Assembly: GCF_018403685.1 (NCBI RefSeq)
Contig: NZ_BOVK01000001.1
Coordinates: 1 to 64,000, forward strand
Origin: Xylanibacillus composti
Lineage (GTDB): Bacteria > Bacillota > Bacilli > Paenibacillales > K13
DNA length: 64,000 bases
Reading direction: 5' to 3'
Shown here one piece after another: positions 1-9,286 of this stretch; the first letter of the stretch is position 1; each line of letters opens with the position of its first letter. The notes under the pieces were generated by a model. It made no database searches. It saw only the letters and a program-made list of their open reading frames with translations, and was not told the origin of the DNA. The position numbers were made by a program, and so were the translations under genes.

Positions 1-1692
1 GCTCGACTGCTGCAGCTCGCGATAGGCTAGCGGACCGTTAGCCGTCAGCAGTGCGGGCCGGTCTGGCGGCACTTGAGCGAGAAACTGCTCCAGGCGTACA
101 GCCGATGCCTCTTCAGATTTCACAGCATCTGCCGATTGATCCGCTGAAAGGCGTGCCGCAAGATGATGTTTCGGAATCAGCGGCAGCACTTCCGCCTCCC
201 ATAGGGCAGGTTCTGTTGCCATGCGGGCAATGAGCTTGGCATAGGCTTGCTCCATATCGTCAATCATGCCGGCGGGGAAAAATGCCTCCAGCAGATCCCA
301 GACATAATACAGACGCCCATCATCCAACTCCCAAAATTGATGGTCCAGCATGACCTGGGACGTTTCCAGGCAGCTGTAATCCGGCCGCTTGTAGCCCTCC
401 ATAAACAGTCCGCTGCCGACGACGAACGGAATCGGCGCTTGACCGAATCCGCCCCGGTCGCGGTTGAATGCCTGCATGACTTGCATGCCGCCCCATTCCC
501 GATGGCGGGCATCGCGAATGACCTGCTCTTGCACGCGGCGCGCCCGATCCAGGAAGCGATCGCTCGGGCGGAAATCAATCTCCAGCGGATAGAGCGAGGC
601 AAAGTTGCCGGCTATTTCCCAAATGTCCGGATGAAAGTCCAAGCGGCGCGTCATCATATTGCTCAGCACAAAATGCCGGCTGTTGCTCCAGGCGGACAAC
701 ACCTCTGCATAAAGCGCAAACATCGCATTGGAAGGCGTTACGCCGATCATTTGGGCTTGTTCCTTGAACGAGCGCCATATATGGGCTGGCAGCAGTGTTT
801 CCCTGCGATTCAAGGCAGATCGGCAGCGCCGCTCCATGCCGGAACGGACCGGGAGCTCGGGCGGACCGGGCAGGCGGGGAATGCGTTCCTCCCAGTAGCG
901 CCGGGCAGCCTGCCCCCGGGGGGATGCAGCCAGCTTGTCCAAGGCAAGCACAGCATCCCGATAACTAAGCGCAATGCCAGGCATGGTCAAGTCCGGATTG
1001 CGGTAGTAAGCCTCCACTTCTTCCAGCAGCCGGTTCGTGCCGTAGCCGTCCCAGAAGAAATTGTTGTGATTGTAGTGAATGCGAAAGCGGTCGCGCCCCT
1101 TGTCCTGCCAGATCGTGATGCGCAGGTCCAGCCACGGCCACTTGTCAAGCGGAAGGACGGAGCGCTCCATCGTCATCCGTGTCTGCTCCAGCGCCGAATT
1201 GACTGCTTGCTCCGTGTACCCGCGCAGGTCCGAAATACGGCAGCGGATTGGCTCCGGATCGGTTGCCGTTTGCAAATTCCCATCCGGCAGAACAATCGCG
1301 ATTTCCTTGCTGTGCCGTGCCAGAGCCTTGTTCCAGGCATTCTCGTAGCGGACGATGTCCAGCTCCTCCCGATCCTTCTCCGAGTAATAGTGCGGCCTGA
1401 CGTGAAATTCCATATACGGGTCATCCGCCATATAAAACCCCAACTGCAAATCGCCCAAAGGAAAAGGATCATACAGCGCCTCCGGCGCAGGAACACAGGC
1501 GAAATCCTCCACTTCCGTCTCCTCTGCCTTCTCATGCAAAAATTCGAGCAATTCCGATTTTGCTTCCCGCAATTGTGCCAGCAGGTCGGGGGTCAGGGCC
1601 TCTTTTTTGCCTTGCACCTTGATCGCATCGCCAGTTCTTCTAAGTGCAATGCCGCGGCTTCTGAGCTCTTCAAGGAAGTTCAGCATATTCAT
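1..1692 (-). CDS. NRPS, N-terminal part: TubC-type docking, heterocyclisation-like domain, start of adenylation domain (runs off window)
   Basis: Read by hand from the minus strand; the frame stays open from ATG 1692 to base 1 (564 codons). Residues 3-52 resemble the TubC_N docking domain that joins an NRPS to the upstream module. Residues about 65-505 form a condensation domain of the heterocyclisation (Cyc) subtype, shown by YWEERIPRLPGPPELP, the FVLSNMM..D..GNFASLYPLEID block and TSQVMLDHQFWELDDG. The last visible residues (LLTANGPLAYREL) match adenylation core A1. Cyc domains normally carry DxxxxDxxS; here the aligned residues read NNFFWDGYG, so the first Asp is Asn and the Ser is Gly. 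The ATG overlaps the TGA of the upstream PKS (ATGA), indicating translational coupling on one assembly line. The amino acid used cannot be read because the adenylation pocket is outside the window. Confidence 0.9.
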   Translation of the reverse strand, partial: MNMLNFLEELRSRGIALRRTGDAIKVQGKKEALTPDLLAQLREAKSELLEFLHEKAEETEVEDFACVPAPEALYDPFPLGDLQLGFYMADDPYMEFHVRPHYYSEKDREELDIVRYENAWNKALARHSKEIAIVLPDGNLQTATDPEPIRCRISDLRGYTEQAVNSALEQTRMTMERSVLPLDKWPWLDLRITIWQDKGRDRFRIHYNHNNFFWDGYGTNRLLEEVEAYYRNPDLTMPGIALSYRDAVLALDKLAASPRGQAARRYWEERIPRLPGPPELPVRSGMERRCRSALNRRETLLPAHIWRSFKEQAQMIGVTPSNAMFALYAEVLSAWSNSRHFVLSNMMTRRLDFHPDIWEIAGNFASLYPLEIDFRPSDRFLDRARRVQEQVIRDARHREWGGMQVMQAFNRDRGGFGQAPIPFVVGSGLFMEGYKRPDYSCLETSQVMLDHQFWELDDGRLYYVWDLLEAFFPAGMIDDMEQAYAKLIARMATEPALWEAEVLPLIPKHHLAARLSADQSADAVKSEEASAVRLEQFLAQVPPDRPALLTANGPLAYRELQQSS

Positions 1693-4600
1693 ATGACCAG
1701 CTCCTCCATATCTCCGTCAGCAGAACGGACTTCATCATCCCGCTCTGCTGCGCTTAAAGACAGGAGCAGCACCCTCTGGCGGATGAGCTGCAAGACGTCT
1801 TTCACCAAGCCACCCCCAATAAATTGGTGTGCCGGGATGTCTGCACCTACCCATGCCCGGATTCTGCTTCGAAGCTCCATGGCCATTAGGGAATCCAGTC
1901 CGAGCGCGGAAAGCTTGACCTGCTCCCACTGCTGCTTCCGAGCCCACGGCTCATCTAATTTCAGGCGCATCACTTCGCTGACCATGCTGCGCAAGCCGTC
2001 GGCGATCGCCTCTTGCATCAACCCCGGCTCCATATGAACAAGCTGTTCAGCCGGAGTCAGGGCAATCGAATGTGCCGGCTTCTCCGCAGGCTCGGACCGT
2101 TCGGCGTCCATCTCTGCAAGCACCCGCTCATCGGCCCGAATGGCCACCAGCTGACGTGCGGGCAGAACTAACGCCTGTTCGATGACGCGCATGCCTTCTT
2201 CGATAGAAATCGAGCCGATACCCTGCTTCGCCAACCGCTGCTTATAATAGTCGTCTGAAGCGACACCGACTTGCCCCCAATAGCCCCAATTGATGCTCTT
2301 GATCGGATAATCCGCCCTCTTGTCCATCCATTCAGCCAGCGCATCCTGAGCTGTGCAGGCAGCTGCATAGTTCGCTTGTCCAGCATTGCCGATGAACGAT
2401 TGCGCCGAGGAGAAGAACAGGAGGAAATCCAGCGATTCGTCCCGTACCGCACTATACAAATTCATGCTTCCAACCGTCTTGGGAGCAAGCACGCTCCGCA
2501 TTTCCTCCTCCTGCATATGGGCGATCGCCCGGTCTTGCAGCATTACAGCCGAATGAATGACGCCATTCAATTGCCCATAACGGGATTTCGTATTAGCAAC
2601 GGCATTCCGAATCTGCTCCGGCTCGCTCGCATCGGCCTCGATATAGAGGGCTTTCCCGCCGAGCGCCTCTAATTCCCGGATCAATGCCCTGTGCTGGTCG
2701 TTGTAAGGACTGCGGCCGACAAGCGCCAGGCCTGCCTGGACTTCCTTGGCCAGCTTTCGGGCAAGCTCCAGGCCGATGCCGCTTGCTCCGCCGATAATCA
2801 GGTACGTTCCTTTCTCCTTGAACGGAGACTGATCAAGCTTGGCTGGCGGCGGCAATTCTCGAAGCACACGCTGATAAAATTTGCCATAGCGAAGCGCTAA
2901 CTCCGCAACAGGATAGCTGTGCCTTTGCTTCACCAAGGGATGAACAAGCGATGCGACCGCCTCCTCGCTTTCCGGCAATCCGATATCTGTCAATTCGAAC
3001 TGCCAGTCGGGGAATTCCCGCTGTGCCGTGCGCACGAATCCGGAAATCGCAGCGCTGTGCGGATGCAGATTGTCCGGCGGCAGCACCCCGTACACACCGC
3101 TTGTGACAAGCTTGAACACGACACGGCGCTGATCGGCGCCAAGCCTCGCGAGCGCCTTGACCAATCGGAACATACCGATGACACCTGCTTCTTCGCCGTG
3201 CTTCAGCATTAAAGAAGGATCGATGTCAGGCTTGCCAGTCAGGACCCCGCCCAGATAATAGATCTTCTGTACAGCATTGGCTTCATCCGCTATCCGTTCG
3301 GCCCATTCGTCCTCAGAGAGCTGCAGCGTCTTTTTATCCAGCGGGAATGTGCGGCATGCATCCTTGCTGTATTGCTGCGCAATCGCGCGCTTCAGCTGCT
3401 CTGCTTCCGGAGGATAGAAAATCCATACAGAGCCGCTTCCTGCAGCTTCTTGTACAACCGCCGAATTCACCGGCGATTGTTCCATTTCTGTCCATACCGG
3501 CACCCAGCACGGCACATCCTTTTTTTGCTCCATGGCTGCTGCATCTTTCGCATTTGCCCAGATGGTTTGCAGGCCGGTTGCTTGTGCCGCCAGTTCGCCT
3601 GATTCCGTGCGAATCCATAGATCTGCAATGGCGCCGCTCTCCGACACTTCCTGCAAGCTCGTAGTGACATGCATACGGCCGGTTAACCACTTGTGTACAG
3701 TCAGTGAGCCGATTCCCGCAGGTAGCGGGACTCTGTTCCGATCATCGTGATCGAGCAGCAATTGGCCCAAGGTTTGAAATGCGGCATCCATCACGATGGC
3801 ATGCAGCAACCCGGCATACTCCCCATCGTCGGGGACGTCCAGCCAGGCTGACGCCTGCTTGCCTGACTGCTCCAACGAAGCAATGGCCCTGAATTTGCCT
3901 GCATAGCTCATATCCCGCGTAGCCCAGCGCGCATAAAATGCCGCTGCATCCGCTTCCTGCCTGACGTAGCCGGAAAGTTCCAGCATATCCGTCCGCTGCT
4001 CCAGTGCCTGCACAGGCTCAAGCGTGCCGGAAGCATAGGCTTCCCAGTCCCGATGCTCATCCCGTCGTCCCATGATCTCGATTTGCCACAGCTGTTTGTT
4101 TTTGTCCGCTCGCCGCAAAATCGTCTGAATGCGCATCGTGCGGTCCGTCAGATCCATCGGACGGTAAAAGCTGAAGTTATCCAAGCGAACCGCGGCTCCC
4201 TCTGGAACTATTTGCGCCTCTATCGCTGCGTCAATGGCGAGGCTGATCGAGCCGGCGGCGGGCATAATGCTTCTCCCGCCTACTTGGTGATCGAGCAGAT
4301 GCCGGTTTGACGGGCCGGACAAGTGCGTCTCGAAAACGATCCAATCCGCTGCCGCGACGTCTATGCGCCAACCGCAGAAGCTTGTCTGCTTGCCAGCTAC
4401 GTCTGCTCTAGTCTTTGCACGCTGCTCGAACCAGTAGGCTTTGCGATCAAAAGGATAGGCTGGCAGCGCCGCCCTTGGTACAACGACATCCTCATCCATG
4501 CGTTTGAAGTGAACCTGTGCGCCATGCACAAATACTTCCGCTGCTGCCCGTTTCAGCTGCACGCAATCATCCGTGTCCCGCCGCAAGCTCGTTACCCACC

Positions 4601-7600
4601 GTCCGCCTGGCAGGCTTCTTCGTCCCAACCCGGCAAGCACCGCAGTCGGCCCCAATTCCAGGAACAGATTGGCGCCTTCTTCTTTCAGCTTGTCAACAGC
4701 ATCGGCGAATCGCACCGGCAAGCGGATTTGATCCGCCCAATAGCTTGCATCCGCCAGAGATCGGTTGGCGCTCCCGCCGGTCGAGATCAGCTTGACCGAA
4801 GGGGAACCGAACTGGAACCTCCGGCATTCCTGCAGAAATGGATCGAGAATCGGGTCCATGTGCCGAGAATGAAAGGCTCGGTTGACCTGGAGCTCGGCAA
4901 CGTCCAAACCATGGGCGCGCAACAAGCTAACAACACGTTGAACCAGGTCGACTGAACCGGACAGAACAACTTGATCAGGGGCATTGACTGCCGCCAAATC
5001 CAATTGACCCCAGTAATTGGCCAAGATTTCTCTGGCCTCGCTCTCTCCGCAATTGACCGAAATCATTCGACCCGCTTCTTCTACCGAGTCCATGAGGCGT
5101 CCGCGCATGGCGACGAGACGCAGAACCGTTTCCATATCCATCAACCCGGCAACATAGGCAGCCGCATATTCGCCCACGCTATGACCAACAGCATAAGCTG
5201 GTTCGATTCCCCAATAGCGCCATTGCTCGGCCAGCGCTATCTCTAGCGCGACTATTGCCGGCTGAGCATATTGTGTTTCCTGCAGCAGCTCGGTGCGTTC
5301 TCCGAACATGATCGCTCGCAAGGAAACTTCCAAGATAGGAGTCAGCACTTCGTCGCAGCGGTCAATCACCGAACGGAAAACCGATTCGGACGCATAGAGT
5401 CGTCTGCCCATTCCCGCATACTGTGAACCTTGGCCGGTAAACAGAAAAGCTGTTTTCGGCGATGGATTGGCTCTTCCGCGAATTGTCCCTCCTTTCTTTC
5501 CGTCATCGTTTGCTGCTTGTATTAATGCGTGCAATATTTCGCCCGCGCTTTCCCCTGCAACCGCCAGCCGTTCCGGCAGCTGTGCCCGCGATTGATTGGC
5601 AGTGCGGCATAGAGCATACAAGCGGCGATTCGCATCCGGTTGCTCGATGCATGCCGCATATTGATTCGCCAGCTCAAGCAAGCTCGCTTCACTCTGGGCG
5701 GACAAGGCGAGCAAGTATCCGCGACCCGGATCGGATAGCTGAGCGGCATCTCTGGCTTCCGCAGGATCGGGCACATATTGTTCGACAATTACATGCGCAT
5801 TCGTTCCGCCGAACCCGAAGGAACTGACGCCAGCCCGCCTCGGATGGTGCTCTGGCACCGGCCATGGAACAGCTTCATCCGGAATGCGCAGACGGCTTTC
5901 CGCCAGATCGATCTGCGGGTTCAACTTGTTGAAATGGAAATTCCCCGGAATGACTCCGTTTTGCAAGACTAGTACAGCTTTGATCAACCCGGCAATGCCT
6001 GCAGACGATTCCAGATGGCCGATATTTGTCTTGACAGCGCCAAGCCAGCAAGGTGCAGGCTCCCCGTTAGTGTCCCGATCCAACACAGCTTGAAGAGACC
6101 GGACCTCAATGGGGTCGCCAAGCGGCGTGCCTGTGCCATGCGTTTCCACATAACCGATCGTACTTCCCTCTATGCCTGCCCGTTTCAGCGCGCTGCCGAC
6201 AACGCGCTGCTGGGACAAGCCATTTGGCGCTGTCAGTCCATTGCTGTACCCGTCCTGATTGACGGCTGAGCCCCGGATGACGGCAAGCACCTGATCTTGA
6301 TCTCGTATGGCATCAGACAAGCGCTTCAGCACAATGATGCCGACGCCTTCCCCCCTTACGTAACCGTCGGCTGCCTCGTCAAACGTGTGGCATTTGCCAG
6401 TCGGCGACAGCATGCCCGCTTGCGTGAAGATTTCGCCGTAATCGGAGGACAGCACGAGATTGACGCCTCCAGCCAATGCCAGGCTGCATTCGCCGGATGC
6501 CAGGCTTCTGCAAGCTTGATGGACGGCAACCAACGAAGAGGAGCAAGCCGTATCGATTGCCATGCTCGGGCCTTGCAGGCCGAATACATAGGAGATTCGG
6601 TTGGCTGCGATGCTGAAGGCATTGCCTGTGCCTGCGTAAGGGTCGCCATGGCCCCCGGCTTCGTGCTGCAAGCGGAAATAATCATGGGTGCTGATGCCGA
6701 CAAAAACGCCAGTGCTCGATCCGCTTAGGCGATCTGGCGCGATATAAGCCGATTCAAGCGCCCTCCATGCTGTTTCCAGCAGCAGACGCTGCTGCGGGTC
6801 CATGCTTGCCGCTTCGCGCGGCGTAATATTGAACAGAGCCGCATCGAACAGATCAATATTTTCCAGAAAGCCTCCCCAGCGAAACGGCGCATGCGCCTCA
6901 GCCTTGTAACCGGTCCGTTCCCGGCGCTGCTCAGATACTTCCCGCACAGCTTCTCGATTCTCCATGAGCAGCTCCCAGAATTGCCGCGGATCTTCCGCAT
7001 CCGGGAATCGGCAATCGAGCCCGATTATGGCAACGGGCTCGAATTCGCCCCCATCTGAAGCAAGCTCCTTGACACTGCCGCTTAAGTACTCCGCCAATGA
7101 GGAAATCGTCGGGTATTCAAAAGCCAGTGACGGCGGCAAGGAGAGATCGAAGGCATGTCCAATCTCGGCAATCATTTCCACGACCTGCACAGAACCGAGC
7201 CCCAGTGAGGAAAAGGATTGATTCGGACTCATTTCCGCAAGCGGTATCCCGGTCCATGCTGCCAGCAGGTTTCTCATCCAATCGACCATTTCGCCCGGAG
7301 CAATGGCTTTTTGTTCCGCATGCGGACGGGCGCCCGCCGCTGCGGCTGCGGGGCGCTGCCACCTGCCGATTTCCTCTAGTTCTCCCTGTTCGAACATCTT
7401 CTTGCACGCACGCCGCTGCAACTTGCCGCTTGACGTTTTTGGCACTTTGCCCGGCGGCACGAACACAACTGTGTCCAAGTCAATGCCATGGCATTCGGAA
7501 ATGGCCTGTGCCATAGCGCGTCCGGTTTTCCCGACATCAATGCGCTTGCGGGCTGTGCGCTCGACTTCCTGAACAACAATGAGCTTCTGTTCGCCGCCGT

Positions 7601-9071
7601 CGGTCACATCGAATGCAATGCCCCAACCGCCCTGACGCAGCTCATCGCTGACCGAAGCGGCTGTCCTTTCTATATCCTGCGGATAATGATTGGCTCCGCG
7701 AATAATGATCATATCCTTCAGGCGCCCGGTCATGTAAAGCTCGCCTTCATGGATAAAACCGAGATCGCCCGAGCGCAAATAGCGTACGCCGGGCTCATCA
7801 AGCAGCTCGATGCCGAAAGTTTCGGCTGTCGCATCCGGCCGGTTCCAGTACCCCGGACATACGCAGCTGCCTGCAATCCAGATTTCGCCGATGCGGTCCG
7901 GCGGACACGCCTTGCCGCTCTTCGGATCAACGATCCGAATCTGGGGATCGTCCAGCAAGTATCCGCATGAAACGAAGGCCTGGACGTTGCCGGCATGCTC
8001 GTCGCGAATGACAACATGATCCAGTTCGAGCGCCGGCCTGTCCAAGTACAGCACGCGCGTAGCTTGATCGTTTTTGCCGAACGTTGCAAACAAAGTGGAT
8101 TCAGCCATGCCGTAACCGCCAACCCAGGCATTCTCTGCAAAGCTGCTCGCCCTGAATTTATTGACAAACGCACGCATGGTGTCGATCGAAATCGGTTCAG
8201 CGCCGTTCAAGGCAACAGACCAGGAGGACAGATCCAATTGCTTCGCTTCCTCCTCTGATACTTTGCGCACACACAGATCATAAGCGAAATTCGGAGCGCA
8301 TGAGAATTCCCCTTTGTAGCGATCCAAGGCTTGCAGCCAGCGAATGGGCTTGTCAACGAAGGCAATGGGCGGCATGAACACAGCCGTACCGCCGAGAATC
8401 AGCGGATACAAAATTCCTTTCACCAGACCCAAATCATGAAAGAGCGGCAGCCAGGAAACGATTACAATCCCTTCATGAAGACCGAATGGAGCCACAATCT
8501 CACAGTTTCGAATGGGATCCTGGTGCCGCACCATCACGCCTTTGGGATTTCCCGTCGATCCTGAGGTATACTGAAGATAAGAAACGTCATCTGCGGCCAC
8601 TTCTTCATTCGTCCAGCCGGGCCCGGTCAAGTCGAAATCCTCCAAGGCCATGACCTGCACCGAAATGTCGGCGAAACGGCTGATGCGGGCATGAATATCT
8701 TGACGCAAATGATCCGGCGCAAGCGCCGTTCGGGCTCCGGAATCCCTGGCAATGATCGCCACCCGCTCAGCATGGTAATTGTTGCGCGGCGGGTAGACAG
8801 GAATCGCGATCACCCCTGCATACATGCAAGCCAGAAATGATACCACATAATCAATGCCAGAAGGAAATAGCAGCAAAACCCGCTCGCCTGTCAACCTGCG
8901 TTCCCTCAATTGCAGGGCTGCTGCACGGGCGCGCGTGCGGAGCTCGGCGTACGTCAATGACTCCGATTCATCTGACCCATTTTCCAAAAACACTAGTGCT
9001 CGCTTGTTCGGCTGGGTCTCTGCCCATCGATCCAGCAAGCTGCTCATCCGATAATCACGCCCGATGTTCAT
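1689..9071 (-). CDS. Hybrid loading/extension polyketide synthase FAAL-ACP-KS-AT-DH-KR-ACP
   Basis: A 2460-residue multidomain enzyme that should activate a fatty acid as acyl-AMP, load it on ACP1 and extend it once with malonyl-CoA. Approximate order: FAAL 1-580 (YTSGSTGNPKG near 169, WLPLFHDLGL); ACP1 with GLGSV near 622; KS 675-1105 (DTACSSSL near 840, HGTGTPLGDP, NIGHLESS); AT 1210-1485 (GHSVGEYA near 1297; RAFHS suggests malonyl); DH 1570-1830 (HQVGGRSIMP, DAAFQ); KR 2085-2260 (GGASGIG, SS, Y); ACP2 with GLDSL near 2394. Oddities: ACP1 has GLGS instead of GxDS, and the KR block reads YAAAC where the catalytic Asn of YAAAN is expected. The ATG at 9071 is chosen because GGAGGG lies 9 bases upstream; the frame stays open further upstream but without PKS-like sequence. 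KR plus DH without ER predicts a 2-enoyl or 3-hydroxy acyl chain passed to the NRPS. Confidence 0.95.
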   Translation of the reverse strand: MNIGRDYRMSSLLDRWAETQPNKRALVFLENGSDESESLTYAELRTRARAAALQLRERRLTGERVLLLFPSGIDYVVSFLACMYAGVIAIPVYPPRNNYHAERVAIIARDSGARTALAPDHLRQDIHARISRFADISVQVMALEDFDLTGPGWTNEEVAADDVSYLQYTSGSTGNPKGVMVRHQDPIRNCEIVAPFGLHEGIVIVSWLPLFHDLGLVKGILYPLILGGTAVFMPPIAFVDKPIRWLQALDRYKGEFSCAPNFAYDLCVRKVSEEEAKQLDLSSWSVALNGAEPISIDTMRAFVNKFRASSFAENAWVGGYGMAESTLFATFGKNDQATRVLYLDRPALELDHVVIRDEHAGNVQAFVSCGYLLDDPQIRIVDPKSGKACPPDRIGEIWIAGSCVCPGYWNRPDATAETFGIELLDEPGVRYLRSGDLGFIHEGELYMTGRLKDMIIIRGANHYPQDIERTAASVSDELRQGGWGIAFDVTDGGEQKLIVVQEVERTARKRIDVGKTGRAMAQAISECHGIDLDTVVFVPPGKVPKTSSGKLQRRACKKMFEQGELEEIGRWQRPAAAAAGARPHAEQKAIAPGEMVDWMRNLLAAWTGIPLAEMSPNQSFSSLGLGSVQVVEMIAEIGHAFDLSLPPSLAFEYPTISSLAEYLSGSVKELASDGGEFEPVAIIGLDCRFPDAEDPRQFWELLMENREAVREVSEQRRERTGYKAEAHAPFRWGGFLENIDLFDAALFNITPREAASMDPQQRLLLETAWRALESAYIAPDRLSGSSTGVFVGISTHDYFRLQHEAGGHGDPYAGTGNAFSIAANRISYVFGLQGPSMAIDTACSSSLVAVHQACRSLASGECSLALAGGVNLVLSSDYGEIFTQAGMLSPTGKCHTFDEAADGYVRGEGVGIIVLKRLSDAIRDQDQVLAVIRGSAVNQDGYSNGLTAPNGLSQQRVVGSALKRAGIEGSTIGYVETHGTGTPLGDPIEVRSLQAVLDRDTNGEPAPCWLGAVKTNIGHLESSAGIAGLIKAVLVLQNGVIPGNFHFNKLNPQIDLAESRLRIPDEAVPWPVPEHHPRRAGVSSFGFGGTNAHVIVEQYVPDPAEARDAAQLSDPGRGYLLALSAQSEASLLELANQYAACIEQPDANRRLYALCRTANQSRAQLPERLAVAGESAGEILHALIQAANDDGKKGGTIRGRANPSPKTAFLFTGQGSQYAGMGRRLYASESVFRSVIDRCDEVLTPILEVSLRAIMFGERTELLQETQYAQPAIVALEIALAEQWRYWGIEPAYAVGHSVGEYAAAYVAGLMDMETVLRLVAMRGRLMDSVEEAGRMISVNCGESEAREILANYWGQLDLAAVNAPDQVVLSGSVDLVQRVVSLLRAHGLDVAELQVNRAFHSRHMDPILDPFLQECRRFQFGSPSVKLISTGGSANRSLADASYWADQIRLPVRFADAVDKLKEEGANLFLELGPTAVLAGLGRRSLPGGRWVTSLRRDTDDCVQLKRAAAEVFVHGAQVHFKRMDEDVVVPRAALPAYPFDRKAYWFEQRAKTRADVAGKQTSFCGWRIDVAAADWIVFETHLSGPSNRHLLDHQVGGRSIMPAAGSISLAIDAAIEAQIVPEGAAVRLDNFSFYRPMDLTDRTMRIQTILRRADKNKQLWQIEIMGRRDEHRDWEAYASGTLEPVQALEQRTDMLELSGYVRQEADAAAFYARWATRDMSYAGKFRAIASLEQSGKQASAWLDVPDDGEYAGLLHAIVMDAAFQTLGQLLLDHDDRNRVPLPAGIGSLTVHKWLTGRMHVTTSLQEVSESGAIADLWIRTESGELAAQATGLQTIWANAKDAAAMEQKKDVPCWVPVWTEMEQSPVNSAVVQEAAGSGSVWIFYPPEAEQLKRAIAQQYSKDACRTFPLDKKTLQLSEDEWAERIADEANAVQKIYYLGGVLTGKPDIDPSLMLKHGEEAGVIGMFRLVKALARLGADQRRVVFKLVTSGVYGVLPPDNLHPHSAAISGFVRTAQREFPDWQFELTDIGLPESEEAVASLVHPLVKQRHSYPVAELALRYGKFYQRVLRELPPPAKLDQSPFKEKGTYLIIGGASGIGLELARKLAKEVQAGLALVGRSPYNDQHRALIRELEALGGKALYIEADASEPEQIRNAVANTKSRYGQLNGVIHSAVMLQDRAIAHMQEEEMRSVLAPKTVGSMNLYSAVRDESLDFLLFFSSAQSFIGNAGQANYAAACTAQDALAEWMDKRADYPIKSINWGYWGQVGVASDDYYKQRLAKQGIGSISIEEGMRVIEQALVLPARQLVAIRADERVLAEMDAERSEPAEKPAHSIALTPAEQLVHMEPGLMQEAIADGLRSMVSEVMRLKLDEPWARKQQWEQVKLSALGLDSLMAMELRSRIRAWVGADIPAHQFIGGGLVKDVLQLIRQRVLLLSLSAAERDDEVRSADGDMEELVI

Positions 9072-9153
9072 CACCTGAATCCCTCCACTCTTTTTTTTCT
9101 TCTCTCTTTTTCTCTTCTCTAGTACAGTATGGTAGTTTTTATGATTATTTTCG

Positions 9154-9183
9154 ATTATAGAGCACGGCGAAATAAGCCGACAA
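9154..9183 (-). promoter_or_regulatory. Candidate sigma-A promoter of the PKS/NRPS operon
   Basis: On the minus strand TTGTCG (9183-9178) and TATAAT (9159-9154) are separated by 18 bases. Transcription would leave a purine-rich leader of about 75 bases before the PKS start at 9071. It lies after the tetR terminator, so the assembly line appears to be an independent unit. Confidence 0.55.
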
Positions 9184-9244
9184 CAACCAGATGCGGCATT
9201 TATGTTCATAATTGGATGTTGTCTGCCATTCTGTTCGGTAACGC

Positions 9245-9277
9245 ACAAAAAAATATGACATGCTTTGTACATGTCAT
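9245..9277 (-). terminator. Rho-independent terminator of the TetR-family gene
   Basis: Minus-strand stem ATGACATG / CATGTCAT with a 7-base loop, followed by ATTTTTTTG. It starts 10 bases after the tetR stop codon and separates tetR from the PKS promoter. Confidence 0.75.
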
Positions 9278-9286
9278 TGTTTCATC

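Noticed and set aside
247-2037. Long plus-strand ORF (596 codons) opposite the NRPS/PKS junction
   Set aside because: It is the complement of the NRPS and PKS coding sequences, has no ribosome site and no family resemblance; the minus-strand frames carry full domain motifs.
9072-9272. Extension of the PKS frame to 9272
   Set aside because: It crosses the predicted promoter and purine-rich leader, has no PKS-like sequence, and the ATG at 9071 has a perfect ribosome site.
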